DNA from: an uncultured Alphaproteobacteria bacterium
Lineage (GTDB): Bacteria; Pseudomonadota; Alphaproteobacteria; HIMB59; GCA-002718135
DNA length: 64,000 bases
Direction of reading: 5' to 3'
Assembly: GCA_902577425.1 (NCBI GenBank)
Contig: CACGZD010000002.1
Coordinates: forward strand, 1-64,000
Part shown: piece after piece, positions 19,655-33,253 of the stretch
Position numbering within the stretch: position 1 is the first letter of the stretch
Layout of the letters: each line of letters opens with the position of its first letter
Notes under the pieces: generated by a model
What the model was told of the DNA's origin: nothing
Database searches by the model: none
Seen by the model: only the letters and a program-made list of their open reading frames with translations
Position numbers and translations under genes: made by a program

Positions 19655-20593
19655 TTAATTAATTGATATTTTTTCTGCTATCCGAAGCTTAGCTGAACGA
19701 GATCTTGGATTGATTTTTGTTTCCAAGTCTGATGGCCTAATAGGTTTTTTGGTGATTAGTTTTAAGGTGATTGGACCATCATCAGTAAGCTCCGGATAGT
19801 GGCGGGAGGAACGCCATCGTTTACCACTATTGTGGTTAAAAAAATCTTTCACAAGTCTATCCTCTAAACTATGGAAAGAAACTATTATAATTTTTCCTTT
19901 AACTTTAAGGAGATTTAAACTCTTTTCTAATGCTTTTGATAATTCATTTAACTCATCATTTACATATATTCTAAGAGCTTGGAATGTTCTTGTTGCTGGA
20001 TCAATTTTAGATTTTTTATTATAACTTTGCTTAATTATTGTTGATAATTCATTGGTATTTTCTATATTTTTTATCTTTCTCGCATTAATTATTTTTTTAG
20101 CAATTTTTCTAGAAAATTTTTCTTCACCAAATTTATAAAATATATTTGATAATTGATCTTCTGAATATTTATTTATAACATTCAGCACTGTTTTTTTGTT
20201 TTTACCCATGCCCATATTTAATGGACTATTTGTTAGAAATGAAAATCCTCTTTTTGGATCTTCTAGCTGGTTTGTTGATAATCCTAGATCAAAAATAATT
20301 AGATCAAATTGTGTTTTATTATTTAAATTTTCTTTTTCAATTAATTTATCTATTTCGCCAAAACATCCATTAATTAATTTAAAGTTATTATATTTTTGAG
20401 ATAAACTTTTTGCAAAAAAATTAGATAAAGGATCACGATCTATAGCTATTAACTTTCCAATTTTAAAGTTTTCTAAAATTATTTTTGAATAACCACCACC
20501 CCCAAATGTTGCGTCAATTATATTTAGTTTCTTATTAATAGGAATGTGAGACTTAACTTCTTCTATCATAACTGGTATGTGTTTATTTTCCAT
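19655..20593 (-). CDS. rsmH: 16S rRNA (cytosine-1402-N4)-methyltransferase
   Basis: RsmH (MraW) methylates C1402 in the decoding centre of 16S rRNA. The 312 aa protein starts with HIPVMIEEV and has the SAM-binding ATFGGGGYSKIIL. It also shows IFDLGLSTNQLEDPKRGFSF, the RTFQALRIYVNDEL helix and VSFHSLEDRLVKDFF near the C-terminus. It overlaps the mraZ stop by 11 bases, as in the canonical mraZ-rsmH pair. Confidence 0.96.
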   Translation of the reverse strand: MENKHIPVMIEEVKSHIPINKKLNIIDATFGGGGYSKIILENFKIGKLIAIDRDPLSNFFAKSLSQKYNNFKLINGCFGEIDKLIEKENLNNKTQFDLIIFDLGLSTNQLEDPKRGFSFLTNSPLNMGMGKNKKTVLNVINKYSEDQLSNIFYKFGEEKFSRKIAKKIINARKIKNIENTNELSTIIKQSYNKKSKIDPATRTFQALRIYVNDELNELSKALEKSLNLLKVKGKIIIVSFHSLEDRLVKDFFNHNSGKRWRSSRHYPELTDDGPITLKLITKKPIRPSDLETKINPRSRSAKLRIAEKISIN

Positions 20594-21059
20594 CTTTGGC
20601 TTTCAAAGTTGAAATTATTGAACTTAAAGTTTTCTTTTCTTTCAACAATCTTTCTCTTGATTGTTTTTTCCTTGCTAATGCAGCTTTTGGCTCCCATATT
20701 TGAAAAAAATGTCCTTGCCCTATAAAAGTTGCATCTAAAGATATATTGGCATGTTTTTTGAGAGACTCAGGTATCAAAAACCTACCCTCTTTATCTAAAT
20801 TAGTTGGAACTATCTCTGAAAATATAGAAGTTGCAAAATCATCTTGATCATCAGAAAAAATATCAAGCTTATTTATTCTGTCTGCTATTTCATTTATTCT
20901 TTTACTATTGCACCCTTCAATTGAATTAAATTTTATAGATTTATATAAAATAATTTCATTTTTATTGTTTTTTGGAAGAGCATTTCTAAAAATAGAGGGT
21001 AAAGAAATCCTACCTTTCTTATCTACTTTATTTGTAAATTCAGATAAAAACAAATTCAT
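20583..21059 (-). CDS. mraZ: Transcriptional regulator MraZ
   Basis: MraZ is a double SpoVT-AbrB-fold DNA-binding protein that autoregulates the dcw operon. In the 158 aa protein the first repeat contains KVDKKGRISLPSIFRNAL and the second NLDKEGRFLIPESLKKHA; these are the two characteristic loops. GGAG lies about 10 bases before the ATG. A set of four TGGG repeats at 10-base spacing lies 30-63 bases upstream and is its probable operator. As first gene of the cluster it likely controls the 15 genes behind it. Confidence 0.94.
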   Translation of the reverse strand: MNLFLSEFTNKVDKKGRISLPSIFRNALPKNNKNEIILYKSIKFNSIEGCNSKRINEIADRINKLDIFSDDQDDFATSIFSEIVPTNLDKEGRFLIPESLKKHANISLDATFIGQGHFFQIWEPKAALARKKQSRERLLKEKKTLSSIISTLKAKDGK

Positions 21060-21088
21060 AAAAAACTAACTCCAAAAAAAACTATATT

Positions 21089-21122
21089 TGGGTTATCATG
21101 GGAAATTATGGGCGTCAATGGG
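21089..21122. promoter_or_regulatory. Probable MraZ operator: four TGGG repeats with 10-bp period
   Basis: On the plus strand, TGGG occurs at 21089, 21099, 21109 and 21119, exactly 10 bases apart. MraZ of E. coli is known to bind TGGGN direct repeats with 5-base spacers upstream of mraZ, the same period. The repeats lie directly upstream of mraZ, read on the strand opposite to it. On the mraZ strand a TTGACG that could serve as a -35 element lies between the two outermost repeats, so binding would block the promoter. That last point is inference. Confidence 0.82.
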
Positions 21123-21184
21123 TAAGGATAATAAAAAAATTTGTTCTATATATGTTCTTATTAAATATTAAAGATTAAATAAAA

Positions 21185-21527
21185 GATGGTGCATAAGCCG
21201 GGTTCTGTAAATTTAATTAAAAATCTGATGATCATTAATCTAGAACAAATGTCACCATTTGTCTCAAGCAGCCTACCCGAGTAACTTTACTGGAATATAG
21301 CATTACTCCTATTTGGCCTTGCTCCTAAAAGGGTTTTCAATGCCAATATTGTTACCAATATTGCGGTAAGCTCTTACCTCACCTTTTCACCCTTACCTAA
21401 ATTCATAGGCGGTTTTTTTTCTGTTGCACTTTCCCTAAGCTTTCACTTGCCAGGTGTTACCTGGTTTTATTTTCCAGTGGAGCCCGGACTTTCCTCTTGA
21501 TAAATCAAGCGATCATCGCACCATCTC
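21185..21527 (-). ncRNA. rnpB: RNase P RNA (class A)
   Basis: On the minus strand the 5' end reads GAGATGGTGC, followed by the hallmark GAGGAAAGTCCGGGCTCC. The 3' part ends CAGAACCCGGCTTA followed by GCACCATC. GATGGTGC and GCACCATC pair to close helix P1, which sets the ends. The length of about 340 nt is normal for bacterial type A. RNase P RNA is the catalytic RNA that matures tRNA 5' ends. It lies between the amidase gene and mraZ, on the same strand as the dcw cluster. A short T-rich stretch follows the 3' end. Confidence 0.96.
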
Positions 21528-21534
21528 AACATGA

Positions 21535-21563
21535 CTGATAAAACAAAAAGTTTAAATGGTCAA
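21535..21563 (-). promoter_or_regulatory. rnpB promoter embedded in the end of the amidase gene
   Basis: On the minus strand TTGACC is followed after exactly 17 bases by TATCAG, then 7 bases to the inferred RNase P RNA 5' end. The -35 box is made of the last Leu-Thr codons of the upstream amidase gene, and its stop codon lies in the spacer. The -35 and the spacing are good, the -10 moderate. Confidence 0.65.
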
Positions 21564-22304
21564 TATTTGATTAAAGTGACTAACTATCATTTTCAATGTT
21601 TCTTTATCTAATTTGCCATTAACTAACTTTTGTCTAAAATGCATTTGGTAAGCTCTTATTAATAAAAAAAAATTTTTTTTGTTGTTCTTTTTGATTTGTG
21701 CAATATCATAGCCTATCTTTGAAAGCATATATAAAACTTTTTGATTTAATAATTTATTTTTTTTTAAATTCAATTCCTGTTTAATCTTTTTATACTCTCT
21801 TTCATTCAACTCAATAGGAAAAAATCCTAAATTATGTTTATAAAGCTTTTTCCATGGAAATTTTTCTCCAGGATCATTTTTTCGAAACGGAGATATATCA
21901 GAATGGCCTAGAAAGTTTAAATTATCAATATCATATTTCTTTTTCAGAAATTTTAACAATTTAATTAAAGAATCAACCTGTTTTTTTGTATATCGTTCAA
22001 AATTTATGTAATGACCTGTGTTATCAAGTTCTATTCCTATTGAGTTTGAATTAATGTCTCTATCTCCTTTCCAAAAAGACTGACCGGCATGCCAAGCTCT
22101 TTTTTTTAAATCTACTAAACTAAAAATTTTTCCTTTTTTATTGATTAAAAAATGACTACTTACTTTATTCTTTTGATCTATTAAGTGCTTAATTGCCTCA
22201 TAATCAGACTGTATTGCGGTATAATGTAGAATTATATATTTAATTTTATGGCCTTTTTTCCTCAAATTAAAATTAATCGATTTATATTTATTTATAAATT
22301 TCAT
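21552..22304 (-). CDS. N-acetylmuramoyl-L-alanine amidase (AmiD/AmpD type)
   Basis: This zinc amidase of the Amidase_2 family cleaves the bond between MurNAc and L-Ala. In the 250 aa protein, IKYIILHYTAI supplies the first zinc His. SSHFLINKKGKIFSLV, RAWHAGQSFWKGD and the GHSDISPFRKNDPGEKFPW block supply the remaining ligands and catalytic loop. After residue 185 comes a small helical domain (YQMHFRQKLVNGKLDKETL) of the PG_binding_1 type, giving the domain order of AmiD. I see no signal peptide or lipobox, so the location is uncertain; a cytoplasmic AmpD-like role in muropeptide recycling is possible. Confidence 0.88.
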   Translation of the reverse strand: MKFINKYKSINFNLRKKGHKIKYIILHYTAIQSDYEAIKHLIDQKNKVSSHFLINKKGKIFSLVDLKKRAWHAGQSFWKGDRDINSNSIGIELDNTGHYINFERYTKKQVDSLIKLLKFLKKKYDIDNLNFLGHSDISPFRKNDPGEKFPWKKLYKHNLGFFPIELNEREYKKIKQELNLKKNKLLNQKVLYMLSKIGYDIAQIKKNNKKNFFLLIRAYQMHFRQKLVNGKLDKETLKMIVSHFNQILTI

Positions 22305-22340
22305 TCAAATTAACTACCTTTACATATATATAAAATTTAA

Positions 22341-27406
<5,066 letters not shown>

Positions 27407-27465
27407 ATTTATGTTATATTTATTGATATATATTTATATAGTCTAACTATAATTTAATACTTAAT

Positions 27466-28251
27466 ATGATATTTTATAGAAACCTCATTTTTATTATCTT
27501 TATTTCAATTTTTTCCTCTAATATTATAGCTGCTGAATCTGATAATGTTAGTACTGATTCTGCTGATTTTAATACTGGTAATTATGAAGATGAAATTTTT
27601 GATCCACTAGAACCAGTCAATAGAGCTATTTTTAGTTTTAATAATTTTGCAGATAAGATTATTTTAGAACCTGCAGCAAAAGGTTATAGAAAGCTTCCTT
27701 CTCCAATACAATCTGGAATAGGTAATTTTTTAAATAATTTGAAATTACCTCTAGTTGTTGTTAACCAACTTTTGCAGGGACAAGGTAAAAATGCTGCAGA
27801 GTCTTCTGGGAGATTTATTGTTAACTCAACTGCAGGGCTACTTGGCTTAATTGATGTAGCGGAAAAAATAGGTTTGGAGCAAAAACAAGAGGATTTTGGT
27901 CAAACTCTAGCAACATGGGGTGTTGGAGATGGATTTTATATAGTTCTTCCGATATTTGGTCCTTCTAATGTTAGAGATACAGCAGGAATGATTTTAACTT
28001 ATACTACAGATCCAATAAATGCATATGCAATAAGAGAAGGTGAAGCTTGGCTTTTACCACTTAGAACAGCTACTAATGCTATAGATCAAAGATCAAAAAT
28101 AATTGATGAAGTAAATGCTTTAAGAAATAATTCTATTGATTATTATGCAGCTGTTCGAAGTTCTTATTATCAAAATCGAAAAGCAGCTGTTTTAAATTTA
28201 GATGATAAATCAGAAACCCCTCTTCCTTTGATTAGCATTGAATTTGAATAA
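27466..28251 (+). CDS. mlaA: MlaA-type phospholipid transport outer membrane protein
   Basis: MlaA (VacJ) removes mislocalised phospholipid from the outer leaflet of the outer membrane. The 261 aa protein has a signal peptide at about residues 1-22. FDPLEPVNRAIFSFN, GRFIVNSTAGLLGLIDVA, EDFGQTLATWGVGDGFYIVLP and the FGPSNVRDT block follow, all conserved in MlaA. There is no lipobox Cys, so it is probably not a lipoprotein, unlike E. coli MlaA. The mlaC-like gene follows by 9 bases. No mlaFED genes are in the window. Confidence 0.92.
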   Translation: MIFYRNLIFIIFISIFSSNIIAAESDNVSTDSADFNTGNYEDEIFDPLEPVNRAIFSFNNFADKIILEPAAKGYRKLPSPIQSGIGNFLNNLKLPLVVVNQLLQGQGKNAAESSGRFIVNSTAGLLGLIDVAEKIGLEQKQEDFGQTLATWGVGDGFYIVLPIFGPSNVRDTAGMILTYTTDPINAYAIREGEAWLLPLRTATNAIDQRSKIIDEVNALRNNSIDYYAAVRSSYYQNRKAAVLNLDDKSETPLPLISIEFE

Positions 28252-28260
28252 TTTTTTTTT

Positions 28261-28863
28261 ATGAGAATATTATATTTAATAATTTTTTTATCACTTTTTT
28301 TACCAAGTCAAAGTATGGCTAATGAAGCATCAAATTGGCTAAAAAAAGAAATAGATATTATTTTAGATGCTTACAAAAATGAGAATATGTCTAAGGAAAC
28401 AAGATTTCTAATGATAGAAGATGCAATCAATTATAATTTCGCTGGTACAGGTATTGCAAAATTTGTAGCAGGAGATTCATGGAAAACAGCAGATAAAGAT
28501 ACAAAAAAAGAATATATTAATTTTTTTAAAAGACATTTAGCTTTAAATATTGCTTCTATGATGCAGGGTTATTCAAATGAAGAATATGCCCTTATAAATT
28601 CAAAATTTGATTCAAAAAATAAAATTACATTAATTGATATGGAAATATATAATGATACAGGTAGTCTTATAGTTACTTGGAGAGTAAAAAAATCTAAAGA
28701 AAGATATTATGTAATTGACCTTCTAGTAGCTGATATATCTATAGTTGTTACTAAAAGATCTGAATTTAATTCAATGTTAAAAAATGTTAATTATAACTTA
28801 AAAGAATTAAATATTATTTTAAAAAAACAAAATGAAACTAGTTACCAAAAATTAATAAATTAA
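28261..28863 (+). CDS. mlaC: MlaC-like periplasmic phospholipid-binding protein
   Basis: MlaC shuttles phospholipids between the outer-membrane MlaA complex and the inner-membrane MlaFEDB transporter. The 200 aa protein has a signal peptide cleaved near SMA-NEA. The Tol-tol-Ttg2 family pattern is seen in NYNFAGTGIAKFVAGDSWK, FFKRHLALNIASMM and DMEIYNDTGSLIVTWRVKK. Pairing with mlaA supports the assignment. A 21-base gap separates its end from the convergent fba gene. Confidence 0.88.
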   Translation: MRILYLIIFLSLFLPSQSMANEASNWLKKEIDIILDAYKNENMSKETRFLMIEDAINYNFAGTGIAKFVAGDSWKTADKDTKKEYINFFKRHLALNIASMMQGYSNEEYALINSKFDSKNKITLIDMEIYNDTGSLIVTWRVKKSKERYYVIDLLVADISIVVTKRSEFNSMLKNVNYNLKELNIILKKQNETSYQKLIN

Positions 28864-28884
28864 ATATATAATTTATTTAAAATT

Positions 28885-29937
28885 TTAATATAATTTACCT
28901 GAAGAATATTTTTTTGACATTACTGATAGGGGTGTTGGCTTTATTTTTGAAGCTTCACCTGCGCTTTTAAACTCTTTTAATCTTTTCATAACAATATCTT
29001 TCATTGCATTTTTACTTTCAATTAAATATTTTCTTGGATCAAATTGATCAGGATTTTTAACAAAATATTTTCTAATAGCTGCAGTAGCTGCAAGTCTTAA
29101 ATCAGTATCTATGTTTATTTTTCGGACTCCATGCTTAATTCCCTCTAGAATTTCCTTAATCGGAACTCCATATGTCTCTTTAATTTTACCTCCATTATCA
29201 TTAATAATATTTAATAGTTCTTTAGGAACTGATGAGGATCCATGCATTACTAGATGTGTATTGGGTATTTTTTTATGAATATCTTTTATTCTATTTATAG
29301 CTAATACTTTTCCAGTAGGTGGTTTAGTAAATTTATATGCTCCATGACTTGTGCCAATTGCGATAGCTAAACAATCAACGCGAGTTTTATCAACAAAATC
29401 TGCTGCTTCTTGAGGATCAGTTAAAAGTTGAGAATGTGACAAAACTCCTTCAGCCCCAACTCCATCTTCTTTTTCTCCCATACCTGTTTCAAGTGAGCCT
29501 AAACACCCTAATTCTCCCTCTACAGATACCCCTTTAGAGTGAGCAATTTTTACAGTCTCTCTTGTCACTTTTACATTATATTCAAAATTTGATGGAGTTT
29601 TTTGATCTGATAATAATGAACCATCCATCATTACTGAAGTAAATCCTAATTTTATACATTCATTACATTCTTCTGGTGTGCCTCCATGGTCTTGGTGCAT
29701 CACAATAGGTATTTTAGGAAATTCAACGACTGCTGCTTGCATCATATTTTTTATAAATATTGGTCCAGCATATTTCCTTGCTCCAGCTGAAGCTTGAACA
29801 ATAACAGGACTATTCATATGTTGAGCGCCTTCCATAATTGCTCTAATTTGTTCTAAATTATTTACATTAAATGCAGGAACTCCATAATCATTTTCTGCTG
29901 CATGATCTAATAATTGACGCATACTTATTAAAGGCAT
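28885..29937 (-). CDS. fba: Class II fructose-bisphosphate aldolase
   Basis: This zinc aldolase of glycolysis and gluconeogenesis is 350 aa long. It has [31 protein letters not shown], the zinc-site [49 protein letters not shown] and [18 protein letters not shown]. The length and motif set match the class IIB/CbbA subtype found in many alphaproteobacteria rather than E. coli FbaA. It is a single-gene unit. The 196-base region upstream holds only its leader, AT-rich sequence and the divergent tRNA promoter. Confidence 0.95.
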   Translation of the reverse strand: MPLISMRQLLDHAAENDYGVPAFNVNNLEQIRAIMEGAQHMNSPVIVQASAGARKYAGPIFIKNMMQAAVVEFPKIPIVMHQDHGGTPEECNECIKLGFTSVMMDGSLLSDQKTPSNFEYNVKVTRETVKIAHSKGVSVEGELGCLGSLETGMGEKEDGVGAEGVLSHSQLLTDPQEAADFVDKTRVDCLAIAIGTSHGAYKFTKPPTGKVLAINRIKDIHKKIPNTHLVMHGSSSVPKELLNIINDNGGKIKETYGVPIKEILEGIKHGVRKINIDTDLRLAATAAIRKYFVKNPDQFDPRKYLIESKNAMKDIVMKRLKEFKSAGEASKIKPTPLSVMSKKYSSGKLY

Positions 29938-30096
29938 AATGTATATATTAATAGATATCTTATTTTTAATGATTCTTAATGATAAATTAATATATAATAT
30001 AGATTATTGATTATGGACATACAATTGCTTAAATATTTTTATTGAAGAAGAAAATTCTATAATTAAAAAATGGATTTAATATTTAATCTTTAACTA

Positions 30097-30123
30097 TTGA
30101 AAGTTTAGTTATACCAATATAAT
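30097..30123 (+). promoter_or_regulatory. Promoter of tRNA-Ile
   Basis: TTGAAA is followed after 15 bases by a perfect TATAAT, whose end lies 10 bases before the tRNA. Spacing is 2 bases shorter than ideal. The predicted start leaves a leader of only a few bases. Confidence 0.6.
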
Positions 30124-30133
30124 AGCATTTTGA

Positions 30134-30210
30134 GGGCCCTTAGCTCAGTTGGTTAGAGCGCTCCGCTCATAACGGAGTGGTCCGAGGTTCAAGTCCTCGA
30201 GGGCCCACCA
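30134..30210 (+). tRNA. tRNA-Ile(CAT), lysidine type
   Basis: A 77-base cloverleaf with acceptor GGGCCCT pairing AGGGCCC, D-arm GCTC/GAGC, anticodon arm CTCCG-CTCATAA-CGGAG, T-arm CGAGG-TTCAAGT-CCTCG, and an encoded CCA. The anticodon is CAT. The Ile2 subtype, whose C34 is converted to lysidine to read ATA, is favoured over elongator Met because the loop is CTCATAA and the start is GGGCCCTTAGCTCAGTTGG. The CCA ends exactly where the stop codon of the convergent hydrolase gene begins. Confidence 0.9.
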
Positions 30211-31041
30211 TTATATCTTAATTTTTAATAAATCTCTTCCAATAATTGGATCTTTACCAAAATCATTTTTTACAGTTTTTTTTAATTTTTTTTCATTAAA
30301 TTTAGTGGGAACCAAATGTGTAAGTACTAGTTTTTTACATCTAGTTAAACTAGCAATTTTTCCCACAATACTTGAAGGTGTGTGATAATCTTTAACATTA
30401 TGAAGGGTTTTTAAAGTTCTCATTTTATTTGTTTCTTTTATTTCATCTTCAATAAATACCTCATGTAATAATACATCTGATAACTGACCATATTTCATTA
30501 TATTTTCGCATGGTCTAGTATCACCACTAATAGTTAATTTTTTATTATTCTTTAAAAAACAAAATCCATAAGCATAAGGTACTGGTTTGTGATCAACCTC
30601 AAAATATTTAATTTTTAAATCTTTAATTTTGATTGTTCCTGAAGTTGAGAATTCTTTTACAATAATATTAAAAGCCTTAGTAGAAGATCTCTTTTCATAT
30701 TTTATTCTTTGCATTCTCTCATCTTGCCAAGCATTCATAATTTTAGAAACAAATTTTTTTGTTCCCTTTGGGCCATAAAGTTTCCAAGGTTTTGTTCGAT
30801 AAGAATGCCAGGAAGAAATAATTAGTTGATATAAATCAACTACATGATCTGAATGAAGATGAGTTAAAAATATTGCATCAATATTTGCAGTAGATATATT
30901 AATTTGATCCAAACGTTGGGTAATTCCCGATCCACAATCAACTAAAATTTTAGTCATTTTAGTAGAAATTAAATTTGCAGGCCCAAATCTTTTATAATCA
31001 ACTTTTGGACAACCAGTTCCAAGAAGTGTTAACTCCATCAT
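30211..31041 (-). CDS. Metallo-beta-lactamase fold hydrolase (RNase Z / arylsulfatase-like)
   Basis: The 276 aa protein has the zinc signature [12 protein letters not shown] (HxHxDH), a [11 protein letters not shown] strand bearing a metal Asp, and later HEVF and LTHLVPT His residues. The N-terminus [21 protein letters not shown] is typical of the RNase Z/AtsA-like branch. True tRNase Z is possible, but the exact substrate cannot be told from sequence, so no symbol is given. The ATG overlaps the rpoD stop by 4 bases, so the two genes are probably co-transcribed. Confidence 0.85.
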   Translation of the reverse strand: MMELTLLGTGCPKVDYKRFGPANLISTKMTKILVDCGSGITQRLDQINISTANIDAIFLTHLHSDHVVDLYQLIISSWHSYRTKPWKLYGPKGTKKFVSKIMNAWQDERMQRIKYEKRSSTKAFNIIVKEFSTSGTIKIKDLKIKYFEVDHKPVPYAYGFCFLKNNKKLTISGDTRPCENIMKYGQLSDVLLHEVFIEDEIKETNKMRTLKTLHNVKDYHTPSSIVGKIASLTRCKKLVLTHLVPTKFNEKKLKKTVKNDFGKDPIIGRDLLKIKI

Positions 31042-33248
31042 TCATCTAAAAATGTTTTTAATTTTCTCGCTCTAGTAGGATGTTTTAATTTACGAAGAGC
31101 TTTTGCTTCTATTTGCCTAATACGCTCCCTAGTTACACTAAATTGTTGTCCTACCTCTTCTAAAGTATGATCACTGTTCATGCCTATACCAAAACGCATT
31201 CTTAGCACTCTTTCTTCTCTAGGTGTTAAAGAAGATAGAATTCTAGTTGTTGTATCACGCAAGGAGCTCTTAACTGCTGCTTCAATTGGTATAAGTGCAT
31301 TTTTATCTTCAATAAAATCACCTAAAGAGCTGTCTTCTTCGTCTCCTACAGGTGTTTCTAAACTAATCGGTTCTTTGGCTATCTTAAGTACTTTCTTTAC
31401 CTTGTCCAAAGGCATATGAAGCCTTTCAGCTAGCTCATTAGGGGTAGGCTCTCTTCCTATTTCAGACATTATTTGTCTAGTTGTCCTAACAATTTTATTA
31501 ATAGTTTCAATCATATGAACAGGTATACGAATAGTTCTAGCTTGATCAGCTATGGATCTTGTTATAGCCTGCCTAATCCACCAAGTGGCGTAAGTTGAAA
31601 ATTTATAACCTCTTCTATATTCAAATTTATCAACAGCCTTCATTAGTCCTATATTACCTTCTTGAATTAAATCTAAGAATTGAAGGCCTCTATTTGTATA
31701 TTTTTTTGCAATTGAAATTACTAAACGAAGATTAGATTCAATCATTTCTTTTTTTGCACGATTTGCTGATCTTTCTCCTTGTTGTACAGTGCCTACTATC
31801 CTTCTAAATTCAAACAATGGAAGCTCACAAGCGATTTGAATTTCTTTAATCTCATCAATTAAGTTATTAATTTCAATATGATTTTTATTTATAAATTTAT
31901 CCCATTTTTTGTCTTTTAAATTAAGAAGTGTTTGAATCCAATTTTTTTCAAAGTTAAATTTAAGATATTGTTCAATAAATGAATCTCTTGATATTCCTGC
32001 ACTAATAGCTAGTCTTAACATTCGACCTTCTCTTACTAATAATTTTTTATTTAACTCATATAAAGACTCCATTAAAGCTTCAATCGTTGAAGCATTAAAA
32101 TGGACTTCCTTCATTGAAGAAATCATCTCTTTTTGAATTTTTTTATATTTTTTTTCTAGTGATTTATATTGATTTTCATTTTTTTTATCAGCACCAACTA
32201 ATTCTTGGCTATATTTCTGGAGCTTTTTGAAAAGTTTTGTAATTTCATCAAAATCTTTTAAAACTTTTGGCTTTAATTTTTCTTCCATAGCTGCAAGAGA
32301 AACATTTAAACCTTCTTCATCATCTTCAGTGATAGTTTCACTATTTTCTTCATTTTCATTTTTGTCTTTTATTGATTTTTTTTCTTTTTTATCCTCTTGA
32401 CTAGTTGCTCCTGCACTTTCAATAATACTTAAAGTATCATCTATTTTTGAATCATTAATATCAGACATGTCATAAGTCTGTTCAAGATCAACAATATCTC
32501 GTAAAAGCATTGTTCCTTCTTTAATAGATTCCTTCCAATTAATTATAGAACGCATTGTCATTGGGCTTTCACAAATTGCCCCAATCATCTTTTCTCTTCC
32601 TGCTTCAATTCTTTTTGCAATTGCTATTTCCCCTTCTCTGCTTAAGAGTTCAACCGCACCCATATCTCGTAAATATAATCTTACCGGATCATCTGTTTTA
32701 CCTGATTGTTTTTTATTATCTTCGCTAGAACTTTCTGAACTTTGTTTGGACTCTTTTTCAATTTTTGCTAATTCAGCTGCTTCTTCTTCACTAACTATTG
32801 TTAAGTTATTTTGTTTTAAAACGTTTGTGACTTTCAAAACATTTTCTGGTATTCGAAATTTTTTAGGAATTTTCTTTTCAATAATCTTATTTGTGTAAAC
32901 ACCATCAATTTTATATTTTTCAATTAATTTAGTTACTATTCCCTGTATATAATCATCAAAATTAACTACTTTTTTCTCTCTTTTTTTTCTAATTGGTTTT
33001 ATAGAACTTTTGATAACTTTCTTTACTTTTAAAGATGGTTTCTTTAATTTAACATTTTGAGAAGATTTGATATTTTTTTTCTTTTTTGTAACTTTTTTAA
33101 CTTTCTTTTTAGAATTCAGAACCTTTTTTTTCTTATTTATTGATGGTTGTTTTTTCTTTTTTAAAACCTTCTTTTTTTTAGAGGGATTTTTTTTATTTGT
33201 AGACTTTTTCTTTATTAGTTTTTTTTTATTTTTAGATTTTACAGGCAT
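31038..33248 (-). CDS. rpoD: Primary sigma factor RpoD with lysine-rich N-terminus
   Basis: This is the housekeeping sigma-70 subunit of RNA polymerase, 736 aa. Region 1.2 is [22 protein letters not shown]. Region 2 is [34 protein letters not shown] followed by [17 protein letters not shown]. Region 3 is [14 protein letters not shown]. Region 4 is [17 protein letters not shown] plus the helix-turn-helix [24 protein letters not shown]. An acidic non-conserved domain lies in between. Residues 1 to about 95 are dominated by Lys runs ahead of a region 1.1-like segment ([14 protein letters not shown]), which is extreme for this family. dnaG is directly upstream, giving the classic dnaG-rpoD macromolecular synthesis pair. 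Confidence 0.96.
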   Translation of the reverse strand: MPVKSKNKKKLIKKKSTNKKNPSKKKKVLKKKKQPSINKKKKVLNSKKKVKKVTKKKKNIKSSQNVKLKKPSLKVKKVIKSSIKPIRKKREKKVVNFDDYIQGIVTKLIEKYKIDGVYTNKIIEKKIPKKFRIPENVLKVTNVLKQNNLTIVSEEEAAELAKIEKESKQSSESSSEDNKKQSGKTDDPVRLYLRDMGAVELLSREGEIAIAKRIEAGREKMIGAICESPMTMRSIINWKESIKEGTMLLRDIVDLEQTYDMSDINDSKIDDTLSIIESAGATSQEDKKEKKSIKDKNENEENSETITEDDEEGLNVSLAAMEEKLKPKVLKDFDEITKLFKKLQKYSQELVGADKKNENQYKSLEKKYKKIQKEMISSMKEVHFNASTIEALMESLYELNKKLLVREGRMLRLAISAGISRDSFIEQYLKFNFEKNWIQTLLNLKDKKWDKFINKNHIEINNLIDEIKEIQIACELPLFEFRRIVGTVQQGERSANRAKKEMIESNLRLVISIAKKYTNRGLQFLDLIQEGNIGLMKAVDKFEYRRGYKFSTYATWWIRQAITRSIADQARTIRIPVHMIETINKIVRTTRQIMSEIGREPTPNELAERLHMPLDKVKKVLKIAKEPISLETPVGDEEDSSLGDFIEDKNALIPIEAAVKSSLRDTTTRILSSLTPREERVLRMRFGIGMNSDHTLEEVGQQFSVTRERIRQIEAKALRKLKHPTRARKLKTFLDE

Positions 33249-33253
33249 ATAAA

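Noticed and set aside
29938-30096. Possible regulatory RNA between fba and tRNA-Ile
   Set aside because: The stretch is AT-rich with no convincing stem or known motif; it only holds the two divergent promoters.
30134-30210. Elongator or initiator tRNA-Met for the CAT tRNA
   Set aside because: The initiator mismatch at the acceptor end is absent, and the sequence and CTCATAA loop fit the Ile2 lysidine type better; a tRNA classifier with the tilS substrate model would settle it.
33067-33252. 61 aa Phe-rich plus-strand ORF opposite the rpoD start
   Set aside because: It is the antisense of the Lys-rich tail (AAA/AAG reads as TTT/CTT), not a gene.
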